Origin: Thecamonas trahens ATCC 50062
Taxonomy: Eukaryota > Apusozoa > Apusomonadida > Apusomonadidae
Length of the DNA: 50,014 nucleotides
Reading direction: 5' to 3'
NCBI RefSeq assembly: GCF_000142905.1
Contig: NW_013657633.1
Coordinates: forward strand, 257,803-307,816
Shown piece by piece: positions 16,970 to 25,951 of the stretch; position 1 is the first letter of the stretch, and each line of letters opens with the position of its first letter. The notes beneath the pieces are model-generated. The model did not search any database. It saw nothing but the letters and a program-made list of their open reading frames with translations, and was not told where the DNA came from. A program made the position numbers and the translations under genes.

Positions 16970-17977
16970 ATGGCGAGCAGTCATACGGCGGCTGATGGGC
17001 GATGGGATGGACGCGGTGGTGGCGATGGACAATGGAGTGGTGATGGGGGCGGTGTTGGTGGCGATGGTGGTGGTGGTAACAAGGTCGACGAGGTCGATGC
17101 CGGGCTTGAACGAGGTGATGACCCGCAGGCAGGCGCCGAAGAGGAGGAGCCTGTGACGCCACCACCACCGGCGTATGAGCGACCGGCGCTTGCGCTGCCA
17201 CATTCAACATGGGTCGAGCTGAGACTGAGGCTGGTCTTCCCGCAGGGCATTGTGTGGACCAAGCGGGTGAATCTGGCGGCGACAGTGGCGGAGATCAAGC
17301 GGTTCCTGGTGCGGAAGCACGGCAACTCGGTCCGGAACATCGCGCTGTACAACGGCGAGCGGGCACCAGAGAACGAGCTTTGCGACGATGCGGCATCACT
17401 GTATGGTGCTGGCGTTGCGGTATCGTCGGCGGTGGGCGCCCGCAACAACGCGACCGTCGACGCGCCGGCTGCCGACAAGCTCGCTGTCTTTGCCGCCTAC
17501 GAGACAGCAGTGGCAGAGGCTGTGGCGTTCTCGGGCAAGACCGGCAAGAAGGGCCGCCGAAAGGGCAAGCGGGGCAAGAAAAAAGGCGCTGCCAAGGGCG
17601 CTGCCTCGCCAGCAAGCATGGCATCGCCCGACCCGGTTCAGCTCACGCACCGCCTACCGACTGCCCCATCGCCCGGTGACGCGCTGCCAGCGGTGGACCT
17701 CTGGTACGACTTTGACATTCCGCGCCAGCACTGTGCGCTTGTGCGGCGGCCTCCGGATCTCTCGGTGTATAATCTGGCGTCTGCAGCGCAGAAACCCGTC
17801 GAATCCGCCGCAGCCCGCTCCTCGCTCCTGGGCAGCACCCGATCGCGCCTCCTCCGCCCGCGATCCGGCCCCATGACAGCCGAGACCGGCCCAAAGGCTA
17901 TCGGGACCGATCCCAAGGTAGCCGGCTCCGGCTCCAGAACAGCCGGGAGCAGAGGCTCGCCGCTTCTCACTTCATAG
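16970..17977 (+). CDS. Ubiquitin-like-domain protein with basic linker
   Basis: 335 residues, starting at an ATG in good context (gcgccATGG). The first about 70 residues are Gly/Asp-rich and disordered. About 78-150 form a ubiquitin-like beta-grasp pattern: WVELRLRLVF, then TVAEIKRFLVRKHG, then IALYNGERAPENELCDD and a final Tyr-Gly-containing turn. There is no C-terminal Gly-Gly, so it is a domain rather than a processed modifier. A very basic Lys/Gly/Arg linker (about 185-205) could be a nuclear signal. It precedes a motif around DLWYDFDIPRQHCAL and a Ser/Thr/Arg-rich tail. I do not recognise the specific family. The gene is divergent from the MYND gene across the G-rich minisatellite. Confidence 0.75.
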   Translation: MASSHTAADGRWDGRGGGDGQWSGDGGGVGGDGGGGNKVDEVDAGLERGDDPQAGAEEEEPVTPPPPAYERPALALPHSTWVELRLRLVFPQGIVWTKRVNLAATVAEIKRFLVRKHGNSVRNIALYNGERAPENELCDDAASLYGAGVAVSSAVGARNNATVDAPAADKLAVFAAYETAVAEAVAFSGKTGKKGRRKGKRGKKKGAAKGAASPASMASPDPVQLTHRLPTAPSPGDALPAVDLWYDFDIPRQHCALVRRPPDLSVYNLASAAQKPVESAAARSSLLGSTRSRLLRPRSGPMTAETGPKAIGTDPKVAGSGSRTAGSRGSPLLTS

Positions 17978-18765
17978 TCTGTCCGAATCTCTACCTTGTG
18001 CTCCACGCACGGGCACAAAGGGCTGAATTACTGGCCGCCATGGACGCTGGCCTGAGCGTCGATTGCCCAGTCGCCGAGTGCGGCGTGTGAGCGAGGTTCA
18101 GATGCCCTCAGCGGCAACCAACGTCGACGCCACAAAGTTACCGAACGACTTGCGCGCGAGCTGTAGCGAGGCGGCCAGTACCCGTAGCTCAGCATAGGTG
18201 TGCTGAGCACCTCCGAAGACCGACTGCATCCGCCTATGGCGAGAGTCAAACGAGCTGTTGTGATCGCTACGTGTCGCGATTCTCCATGCTAATCGGTACT
18301 GTAGGTGCTGGCCGCATCGTGCCTTTGGCACGCCCAATCAACATAAACACGAGCGCCCGTCGTGTGCTTGCATACAGGCTGATCGGAAAGATAAAAGGGC
18401 ACCGCTCGGGTGCCCGTCGTTGTCGCCAAACATCATCGCCATTGGTGGAAGGCCGTAGGTGGGGTTGACGCTCCTCCGCAGCCGGCCGTGTCGACGCCAT
18501 TGGTGATGTGCAGCACATAGTCGAGCACTTTAATCATATCAAACACATCCCCCCTCCCCCACGCCTACCATCTCGCCAGATACATTATCTGCACTCGACC
18601 TTAGTTCTGGCCCTGCCGCTCTCCGATCGCCTCCCTTCGCCTCCCCTCCCTCCCCCCTTTTCCTCCCTCCATCACCCCCTTCCCAACAACAGCTGACAGA
18701 CGACCAACAGCCGCCCCCCCCCCCTCCCTCCCCCCTCCTCCAAACAGACGCAGTACCACTCAACT
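17978..18765. other. Intergenic, one possible minus-strand mini-frame
   Basis: About 790 bp with pyrimidine-rich plus strand at 18540-18750, including C-runs just before the next start codon. The only coding-like piece is the minus-strand frame listed separately at 18098-18229. No RNA gene recognised. Confidence 0.4.
18098..18229 (-). CDS. Possible small ORF or terminal exon
   Basis: 43 codons starting MQSVFGGAQHTYAEL and ending FVASTLVAAEGI before TGA at 18098. Codon use is fairly G/C-ending and the peptide looks amphipathic-helical. No family is recognised. The frame is open further upstream but loses codon bias. It could be the last exon of an otherwise unresolved gene, a small protein, or chance. 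Confidence 0.22.
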   Translation of the reverse strand: MQSVFGGAQHTYAELRVLAASLQLARKSFGNFVASTLVAAEGI

Positions 18766-19136
18766 ATGCAACGGCAGGCGGAGACGCTGCGGACAAGCGG
18801 AGACGGCAGCGGACTGGCTCGGCTTGTTGCCGGGTATGAGGCCAAGCCAAGGGGAGGGCCAGCCGTGCGGACAAGCCTGGTGGTGGCCAAGGCCGAGCTA
18901 GCTCTGGAGGGAGGCATTCCAGGCTACTACCCGGACCCNNNNNNNNNNNNNNNNNNNNNNNNNNNNNNNNNNNNNNNNNNNNNNNNNNNNNNNNNNNNNN
19001 NNNNNNNNNNNNNNNNNNNNNNNNNNNNNNNNNNNNNNTTATTGGCGGACGCCGGCCACCTCCGCCGCCCCCGTTCCGCAGTCCTGACTGCAACCCCGTG
19101 ACCACACGGTCGATGAGCCACCTCGAGTCAGAGTAG
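18766..19136 (+). CDS. Unrecognised protein interrupted by assembly gap
   Basis: The ATG at 18766 opens a well-biased frame (MQRQAETLRTSGDGSGLARL, then LVVAKAELALEGGIPGYYPD) that runs into the N gap at 18939. After the gap, the frame that best continues encodes a proline-rich stretch and ends SMSHLESE before TAG at 19134-19136. The other two frames stop at 19098-19101 or earlier. The gap length is nominal, so the middle of the protein and even the frame relationship are unknown. The N-terminal part looks like a helical pair. No family recognised. Confidence 0.5.
18939..19038. other. Assembly gap (100 N)
   Basis: Exactly 100 N, the usual placeholder for a gap of unknown length. It lies inside a coding region. 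The left flank ends CCGGACCC. Confidence 0.99.
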
Positions 19137-19220
19137 CTGATGAATCATGGCCGAAGTGACTTTGTCAAAGGCTAGGATGAGTCAGGTTGGACGTCGGCGT
19201 CGTCGCACTCGTCAACAACC

Positions 19221-19500
19221 TTACAGCCGCGCTCTTCGCATGAGCGGGAGGTACGCGCCAAACTCGACGGGAGCCACGGGCTTCAGCACACACTTGGTAA
19301 GCGATTGCATGGCAGCCTCTATGCGAGCGTCCATCTCGTCAGTGGTGTCGTCCCGCCTCCACTGGAGTCAGCGTCGGCGATGCGATGGCGGACAGTGTCG
19401 ATCTCGCCTGGCAGTTGCGGAGGACAGAGGAGCAGCGATTGGCGTCGGAGACGCCGTCGCGTTCATCGCTGCTCGCACTCTAGCGAGGATGCCAAAGTCA
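19221..19500 (-). pseudogene. Frame-broken coding stretch, minus strand
   Basis: Three successive minus-strand segments have strong G/C third-position bias but lie in different frames. They run through SDERDGVSDANRCSSVLRNC (about 19475-19415), GEIDTVRHRIADAD (about 19410-19370) and MDARIEAAMQSLTKCVLK continuing to PLMRRARL and TAA (19332-19221). Each change needs one extra base, or a GT-AG mini-intron (23 and 32 nt are possible). Upstream in the transcript there is a C-rich tract and, near 19599, a GTACGT that would serve as donor of an exon beginning MFLTLLTLLSE at 19636. Either a real gene with undercalled bases near a gap, one with tiny introns, or a decaying copy. Product unknown. Confidence 0.35.
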
Positions 19501-19634
19501 GCGGTGGCCAAGTGCCACAAGGAGGGGAGGGGGAGGGGGGGGGGGGGGGGGTGGCGCCACCGCCACCGCCCGCCACCGCCACCGCCACCCACTACGTACA
19601 CACCTCACTGAGGAGTGTGAGGAGTGTGAGGAAC

Positions 19635-22600
19635 ATGTCCAACGACCCGACCGACTTCTTTGCATCACTCCTTACCCAAGCCAGTCAGGAGAGTCCGGGC
19701 CAAGGCAGTGGTGGTGGCGGTGGTGGTGGGGATACCGCGACAGGGGCAGGGGCAGGGGCAGGGGCAGGTCATGGACTGTCTCCTGGGCAGGTCATGGACT
19801 GTCTCCTGCGGGTGGGAGTAGCGATCAAGAAGTTGATTCATTCTTTGCATCTCTCATGGGCAGTAGTGCTACCACCTCGTCGGCATTGCCAGCAGGTGCA
19901 TCATCATCATCGTCAACGTCAACGTCAATGTCAACGTCAATGTCATCGTCAATGACTGCTGGTGGTGCTGGTGGTGGTGATGGTGGTGGTGGTGTTGGGG
20001 CTGGTGGTTCACATGGTGGGCGATCAGTGGCCCTTGCTGAAGGTACGTATGGTGCTTGCGTGCGTGTGTGTGGGTGGAAGAGGGCCATCAATTGGTAGTG
20101 ATGGCGGTGGTGTGGGTGGTGGTGCTGGCTATCGGATCGCTGGTTGTGGGAGAAAGTGCAGGGCTGGCTCGAGGTGGATGCGGACCATATCCGGCTCTTG
20201 CTGCTTTTGGCGACGAAATGGATGGGCGACTAATGGAGACGCGTGCGCGCGCGTGTGTGTGTGTGTGTTTGTGCAATGGTGACAGTGTTTGAGACCGAGT
20301 CGACGGATGAGCGAGTGGCCGAGTTGGAGGCGACGATTGAGCAGCTCAAGGCCAAGATGGAGGCGGAAGTGGCTGCAGTGCACGCGTCGCACAAGGCTAA
20401 GGCTGCAGAGAAGGACAAATTTGTGATGGAGAACGTGCAGTTGTTGAACGACCAGCACACGATGGAGCTTACTCGGCTCAACAAAGAGGCCGAGGAGCGC
20501 GATGCTGAGCTCAAGTCGCTCCGCTCCAAGCTTCGGGGAAAGGACGACGAGATCAAGATTGTTCAGGCCATGGTGGCCGAGGCTCAGGTTGCGCACAACG
20601 ATGCCGTCGCCCAACTTGCCGCAGGCAAGGAGGAGGCAGCGCGTGCCGTGACACAGGCTGCTGCCGACGCTGCTGACGCCAGTGACCGTGCAACAAAGGC
20701 CGAGGCCGAGTTGAAGAGCGCGTGCAGCAAGCTCGACGCCTCGACTGCCGAGAATGCAAAGCTGCTGACCGAGCTGGAGGCCGCAGCAGCTCGTGCCGCC
20801 GATGCCGGCGCTCGAATCCAAGAGCTTGAGGCCGAGCTCAAGGCCGCACGCACGGGCGAGGCGGAGACCAATGCCCAGATGGAGCGCGCAGCCGTGACCG
20901 AGGCCGAGCTTGAGACTGCCACCTCCCGCGTGCAAGAGGTCGAGGCCGAGCTCGAGTCGCTGCGCTCGCAGCTGGCTAAGGCCGAAGCCGAGATGGCGGC
21001 CACCCGCGCCGCGGTCGAATCATCCGGCTCCCGCGAGGCGGAGGCCAAGGCCGAGCTCGAGTCGCTGCGCTCGCAGCTGGCTAAGGCCGAAGCCGAGCTG
21101 GCGGCCACCCGCGCCGCGGTCGAATCATCCGGCTCCCGCGAGGCTGAGACCAAGGCCGAGCTCGAGTCGCTGCGCTCGCAGCTGGCTAAGGCCGAAGCCG
21201 AGCTGGCAGCCACCCGCGCCGCGGTCGAATCATCCGGCTCCCGTGAGGCGGAGGCCAAGGCTGAACTGGAGACGGCTACCTCTCGCGTGCAAGAGGTCGA
21301 GGCCGAGCTCGAGTCGCTGCGCTCGCAGCTGGCTAAGGCCGAAGCCGAGCTGGCGGCCACCCGCACCGCGGTCGAATCATCCAGCTCCCGCGAGGCTGAG
21401 ACCAAGGTCGAGCTGGATACTGCCACCTCTCGCGTGCAAGAGCTTGAAGCCGAGCTGGCGGCCACCCGCGCCGCGGTCGAGTCCACCGGCTCCCTCGAGG
21501 CGGAGGCCAAGGCCGAGCTCGAGTCGCTGCGCTCGCAGCTGGCTAAGGCCGAAGCCGAGCTGGCGGCCACCCGCGCCGCGGTCGAATCATCCGGCTACCG
21601 CGAGTCTGAGACCAAGGCCGAGCTCGAGTCGCTGCGCTCGCAGCTGGCTAAGGCTGAAGCCGAGCTGGCGGCCACCCGCACCGCGGTCGAATCATCCGGC
21701 TCTCGCGAGTCTGAGGCCAAGGTCGAGCTGGATACTGCCACCTCTCGGGTGCAAGAGCTTGAAGCCGAGCTGGCGGCCACCCGCGCCGCGGTCGAGTCCT
21801 CCGGCTCCCGCGAGGCGGAGGCCAAGGCCGAGCTGGATACTGCCACCTCTCGCGTGCAAGAGGTCGAGGCCGAGCTCGAGTCGCTGCGCTCGCAGCTGGC
21901 TAAGGCCGAAGCCGAGCTGGCGGCCACCCGCGCCGCGGTCGAATCATCCGGCTCCCGCGAGTCTGAGGCCAAGGTCGAGCTGGATACTGCCACCTCTCGG
22001 GTGCAAGAGCTTGAAGCCGAGCTGGCGGCCACCCGCGCCGCGGTCGAATCATCCAGCTGCCGCGAGGCGGAGGCCAAGGTCGAGCTGGATACTGCCACCT
22101 CTCGCGTGCAAGAGCTTGAAGCCGAGCTGGCGGCCACCCGCGCCGCGGTCGAGTCCACCGGCTCCCTCGAGGCTGAGACCAAGGCCGAGCTCGAGTCGCT
22201 GCGCTCGCAGCTGGAGCTTGAAGCCGAGCTGGCGGCCACCCGCGCCGCGGTCGAGTCCACCGGCTCCCGCGAGTCTGAGGCCAAGGTCGAGCTGGATACT
22301 GCCATCACCCGCATCCAAGAACTCGAGGCCGAGCTTCAGACCGCGTGTGCGAGCGAGGCCGAGCTCACACTCAAGCTTGAGGAAGCCGAGGCTCACCACA
22401 AGCTTCTCCAGGGAGAGATCAGCACCTGGACCCAGGAGCACGAATCTGCACTTGCGGATCTCCACGCTGCCCGTGCCCGCGCCCGCGATGCCGATGCCCG
22501 GGTCAACGAGGTCGAGGCTGCGCTTAACGCCGGTGCAGCGCGGACCAGTGAGCTCGAGGCCCGCCTGACCACGATGGCCGCTTCGCTTCACTCCAACTCG

Positions 22601-24373
22601 GCCAGCGAGACCGAGTCGAATGCTGAGCTTGCAGCGCAGATTGACGAGCTCAAGTCGCAACTCGCGGCGTCGCAGTCGCGGTTTGAAGAGCACGAGGCGT
22701 CGGCGCAGATCGAGCTGCGGACGGCGCTGGAGACCCGCGAGGCACAGGCGCAGGCTCTCGAGCGCGAGCTTGAGCAGGCAATGGCATCCGCATCCGCCGA
22801 CGCCGATGCCCGCTATGCTGCCGAAGCCGACGCCGCTGAGCTGCGCCGGCTACTGGAGACTCGCGAGGCGCGGGCTCAGGCGCTGGCCCACGAGCTCGAG
22901 GCTGCAAACTCCAGCCTCGCTGCTGCCCGCGCAGAGCTGGCAAGCTCGGCCGACAACCTCCGCGCCGACGAGCACGACCAAGCCCGTGCGGCATCGGACG
23001 CCCGCGTCACCACTCTCTCTGAGGAGCTCGCCGACGCCGTGGCCATGCAAGACGTCCTTCGTGATGAGATTGCCGAACTCCGGGCCCGCCGCGATGAGCT
23101 CGAGTCACAGCTTGCCCGCCTCGAGGCCGACGCCGCCGCAGATGCCAGTCTACGCGAGGACGCCGCCGCGGCGCGCGTCCTCCGTGGCCAAGTCGCCGAC
23201 CTTGAGCACCAGGTTGCGCTGCTGGAGCGCAGGGCTTCATCCGCACCTCCCGCGCCGCTCGCCAGCGATCTCGAGGCTCTGGAGGCCGAGATCGCGCGGT
23301 GGAAGGCTGTCGCCAACGACTCGGCGTCCAACCAGAAGGCGCTGCGGAGCCAGGTGGCGGCGCAGTCAGCCGAAATCGAGGATCTCGCCGCAGCGCTCGC
23401 CACTCTCCGCGACGAAAACTCAGCTCCACCGCGCTCGCTCCTCGCCTCGCCGCAGGCGAGCACCGAGCTTCGCGACAAGTATCACGCCCTCATTGCGGAG
23501 CGCCGCAAGCAGCGCGAAGCGCTTGCCGCCGCCCGCAAGCAGGTCGCTGTCCTCGAACACGAGCTCGCTGTCCTCCACGAGTCGCGCAAGGCGCTGGTTC
23601 TCAACGCCGCCGACGACGCCCGCAAGATCCGCTCCGCTGCCCAGCGCCAGATATCCATCCTCAAGGCGGAACTCAGCTCCGCGCAGGAAGCTGCTGCCCT
23701 TGCCGAGCACACCGTCACCGAGCTCCGGGCCTCGCTCGACCGTGAAAAGCGCACCGCCTCCTCCCTTGCTCGCAAGTTTGAGGCCCGCATGGAGATCCTC
23801 AAACAGGAGGCCGCCCGCGATGCCGAGCTCGCCGTCCTCACTGTCAAGGACGAGTACGCTTCCCGCCTCGCCCGCGCCGAGGCGGCTGCAAAGGCCCACG
23901 TCGAGGAGGACCTTGTCGCTGGCGCCAACGAGTTTAACGATGTCGTCGCAAAGTGGTACGCCGCTAAGGAGCGTGTCACAGAGCTCGAGGCCAAGCTCGC
24001 GGACCGCAACTCGGTCATCGAGCAGCACTACTGTGACTTGCTCATCGCCCAGAACACCATCGACGAGCTCCAGGCCGCTGCCAAGCAGACCAGCACACAC
24101 ACCAATCGCTCGCGCTCCTCTCGCTCTACACGGTCATCGCGGGCCAAAGCCAAGGCCAAGGCCAAGTCGAAGGGTAGGTCCAAGGCCAAGTCCAGGTCCA
24201 GCTCGTCGCGGGCCAAGGCCAAGTCCAGGACCAAATCGTCGGGGGCCAAGGCCAAACTGCGGCAGTCGCAAGCCAAGGTCGACAACTCACTTGGCCTCTC
24301 TTCCCTCTCACTCTCATCATCGTCGAGCTCGTCGTCGAGTTCATCGGGGCGGATGGAGGCCGCCATGTTCTGA
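19635..24373 (+). CDS. Large coiled-coil protein with homogenised repeats, three exons
   Basis: Best model joins 19635-19767, 19791-20042 and 20286-24373, 1,490 residues with no frame remainder. The start MSNDPTDFFASLL is followed by a Gly/Ala-rich stretch and a second copy of the motif, DQEVDSFFASLM, then Ser/Thr/Gly-rich sequence. Intron 2 (20043-20285) has donor GTACGT and acceptor GACAG in matching phase 1. From VFETESTDERVAELEAT onward the protein is almost continuous coiled coil. It includes 12 near-identical ELAATRAAVESSGSREAEAK units. The C-terminus has SR/AK-rich basic repeats, a Ser run and ends EAAMF. Architecture resembles golgins, filament tethers or centrosomal rods, but no diagnostic GRIP, GRAB or PACT domain is seen, so function is undetermined. 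Converges on SERINC, 60 bp away. Confidence 0.8.
19762..19807 (+). repeat. 23-bp perfect tandem duplication that equals a GT-AG mini-intron
   Basis: Copies at 19762-19784 and 19785-19807 are identical and each contains AGGT. Removing 19768-19790 (23 nt, GT to AG) restores one continuous frame between the two FFASL motifs. Reading straight through gives a stop before exon 3. Confidence 0.8.
20938..22330 (+). repeat. Coding minisatellite, 35-residue (105-bp) coiled-coil unit
   Basis: Twelve copies of a 21-residue block (ELAATRAAVESSGSREAEAK plus one residue) alternate with one of two 14-residue blocks: ELESLRSQLAKAEA or ELDTATSRVQELEA. 21+14 is five heptads, and copies carrying both blocks are seven heptads. 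DNA identity between copies is very high, including synonymous sites, which points to recent unequal exchange or gene conversion. Confidence 0.92.
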
Positions 24374-24433
24374 GAACTCTTAGCGGTACGTTCGGGCGCA
24401 TTCTTGCGCGCCAACCCGTGACATACGCACGTG

Positions 24434-25728
24434 TTAGGAAAAGTCCCGATCCGGGAAGCAGACAGGAGCCATGAGCGACCAGCCGTAAAGGATGAGCGCC
24501 AGCCACGACGAGACGATTTTGACCCAGGCGGCGGCCGATCCGGTGTTGACCCGCACGTCGCTCGAGTCACCCGAGATGATCGCCCAGTTGGAGACGAGCA
24601 TGGCGACGTAGAGCGAGGCGCAGGCAAAGACAAAATGGAAGAACGAGTAGTTGTACTTGACACCGTCCAGCTCGTCGTCAAACTCGGGCAGGCTACCCTC
24701 GCCCTGCCCGCGCTCGGCATCGTCGTTGATGAGGTGTTGGCTGGTGGTACCGGAGCTGATGATATCGTCCGACTGGCTCGACGTCCGCAGCGCCGAGTAG
24801 ACGACTGAGAGCAGGGTAAAGGCGACGCCAAAGACAAACGACGTGTCTTGTGCATCCGACGACGCATCGGTCGTAAAGTGCGAGAGCGAGACTTCGGAGC
24901 AGCCTGAGGACGGCGGGAACGAGAGGATGGCCGAGAAGACCAGATATGTCGAGTATGCCACCACAATCGAGCTCTGCAGCAGGCCCGACGCCGGATTGGC
25001 CTCCTGCACCGCAGCCGAGACCGACAGCGCCGAGACAGCCATGCCCATGAGCCCGTTGAGGACCACAAAGACCACGTTGGTAGCACATCCGGAGAACTCT
25101 GCGAGGAGCACAATGGCGAGGACAAGCGCAAAGAGATATGCCACACCTGTCACAGTCAGCAGGGCGTAGTACCAGCCGTTGCTCTCATCAGGCGCATCGC
25201 GCCACTTGGCCAGCCACGACTCGTTCCAGGTGTGGGCAAAGTTGACGAGGAGGACGAGCTGGAGAAGAATGAAGATGGCTGAGCCGATGAGCGCCATCCA
25301 CGCAATGGTGGCCAGAGAAGAGTTGGGCACGTAGAAAAAGCCAATGACAAGGCCAACGAGAACAATGACCTTGCCAAACCACAGGCCATCATGAAGGAGA
25401 CTACGGGGATCACGACTTGTTTTGAGGCCGATGAAAAGAAGGGCGAAAGACCATGATACACCGCCAGAGCAAACATAAGACGATACGCAGCAGCAATGCC
25501 AAAGAGAGCCACCGGTGTGCTCTTGAGTACAGAGAAGCTCGAGAGCAAGTGCTCGCCCCATCGCGAGACGATCCAAGCCAGAAAGGCAACGATGAGAAAC
25601 TCGATGAGATAGACGGCGCGCGTAATGGTTGATTTGTCAAAGGGGAGAAGGGCACAGCAGCACCGACACCCGATTCCCAGGCAGCATGACGCCGCTTCAA
25701 AAGCGCAACATGCAAGCAAACCAGACAT
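24434..25728 (-). CDS. SERINC/TMS1 family membrane protein, apparent 1-base frameshift
   Basis: The N-terminal part in one frame (MSGLLACCAFEAASCCLGIG, then CRCCCALLPFDKSTITRAVY, then AAAYRLMFALAVYHGL) and the rest in another (FALLFIGLKTSRDPRSLLHD onward to LMAPVCFPDRDFS) together make a full SERINC of about 431 residues. This is close to the family's 400-480. Signatures: the Cys-rich start, KTSRDPR, FILLQLVLLVNFAHTWNESW, GLLQSSIVVAY and the terminal YNYSFFHFVFACASLYVAM block, with about 10-11 TM helices. SERINCs are phospholipid scramblases/serine-lipid carrier proteins of the Golgi, endosome and plasma membrane. The break is at the T-run read from 25446-25448; one added T aligns the family without a gap. 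Most likely a base undercall; a true lesion or -1 recoding is possible. Confidence 0.9.
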
Positions 25729-25951
25729 ACGTAACGTTGACTCGCTTGTCTACCTTGACTTCAATTGCTGTTCCTATACCTGGCTTGACTCGTGTGCTTG
25801 GGCGACAAGTGTGCCCGTGTCCGTCTCGCTCGCGGTCTCTTCGCTCTCTCGTCACGGCTCTCTCGTCGTCGTCTCATGCGCGGATTTCGTGCGTTGCTTC
25901 TGAGGACTCTCCACAGAGGTACTGCGGCGTGTGATGGAGGGTGTTATGCTG

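Noticed and set aside
20938-22330. Regular repeats that could suggest a CRISPR-like array
   Set aside because: Repeats are in-frame coding units of a coiled coil with no unique spacers, in a eukaryote.
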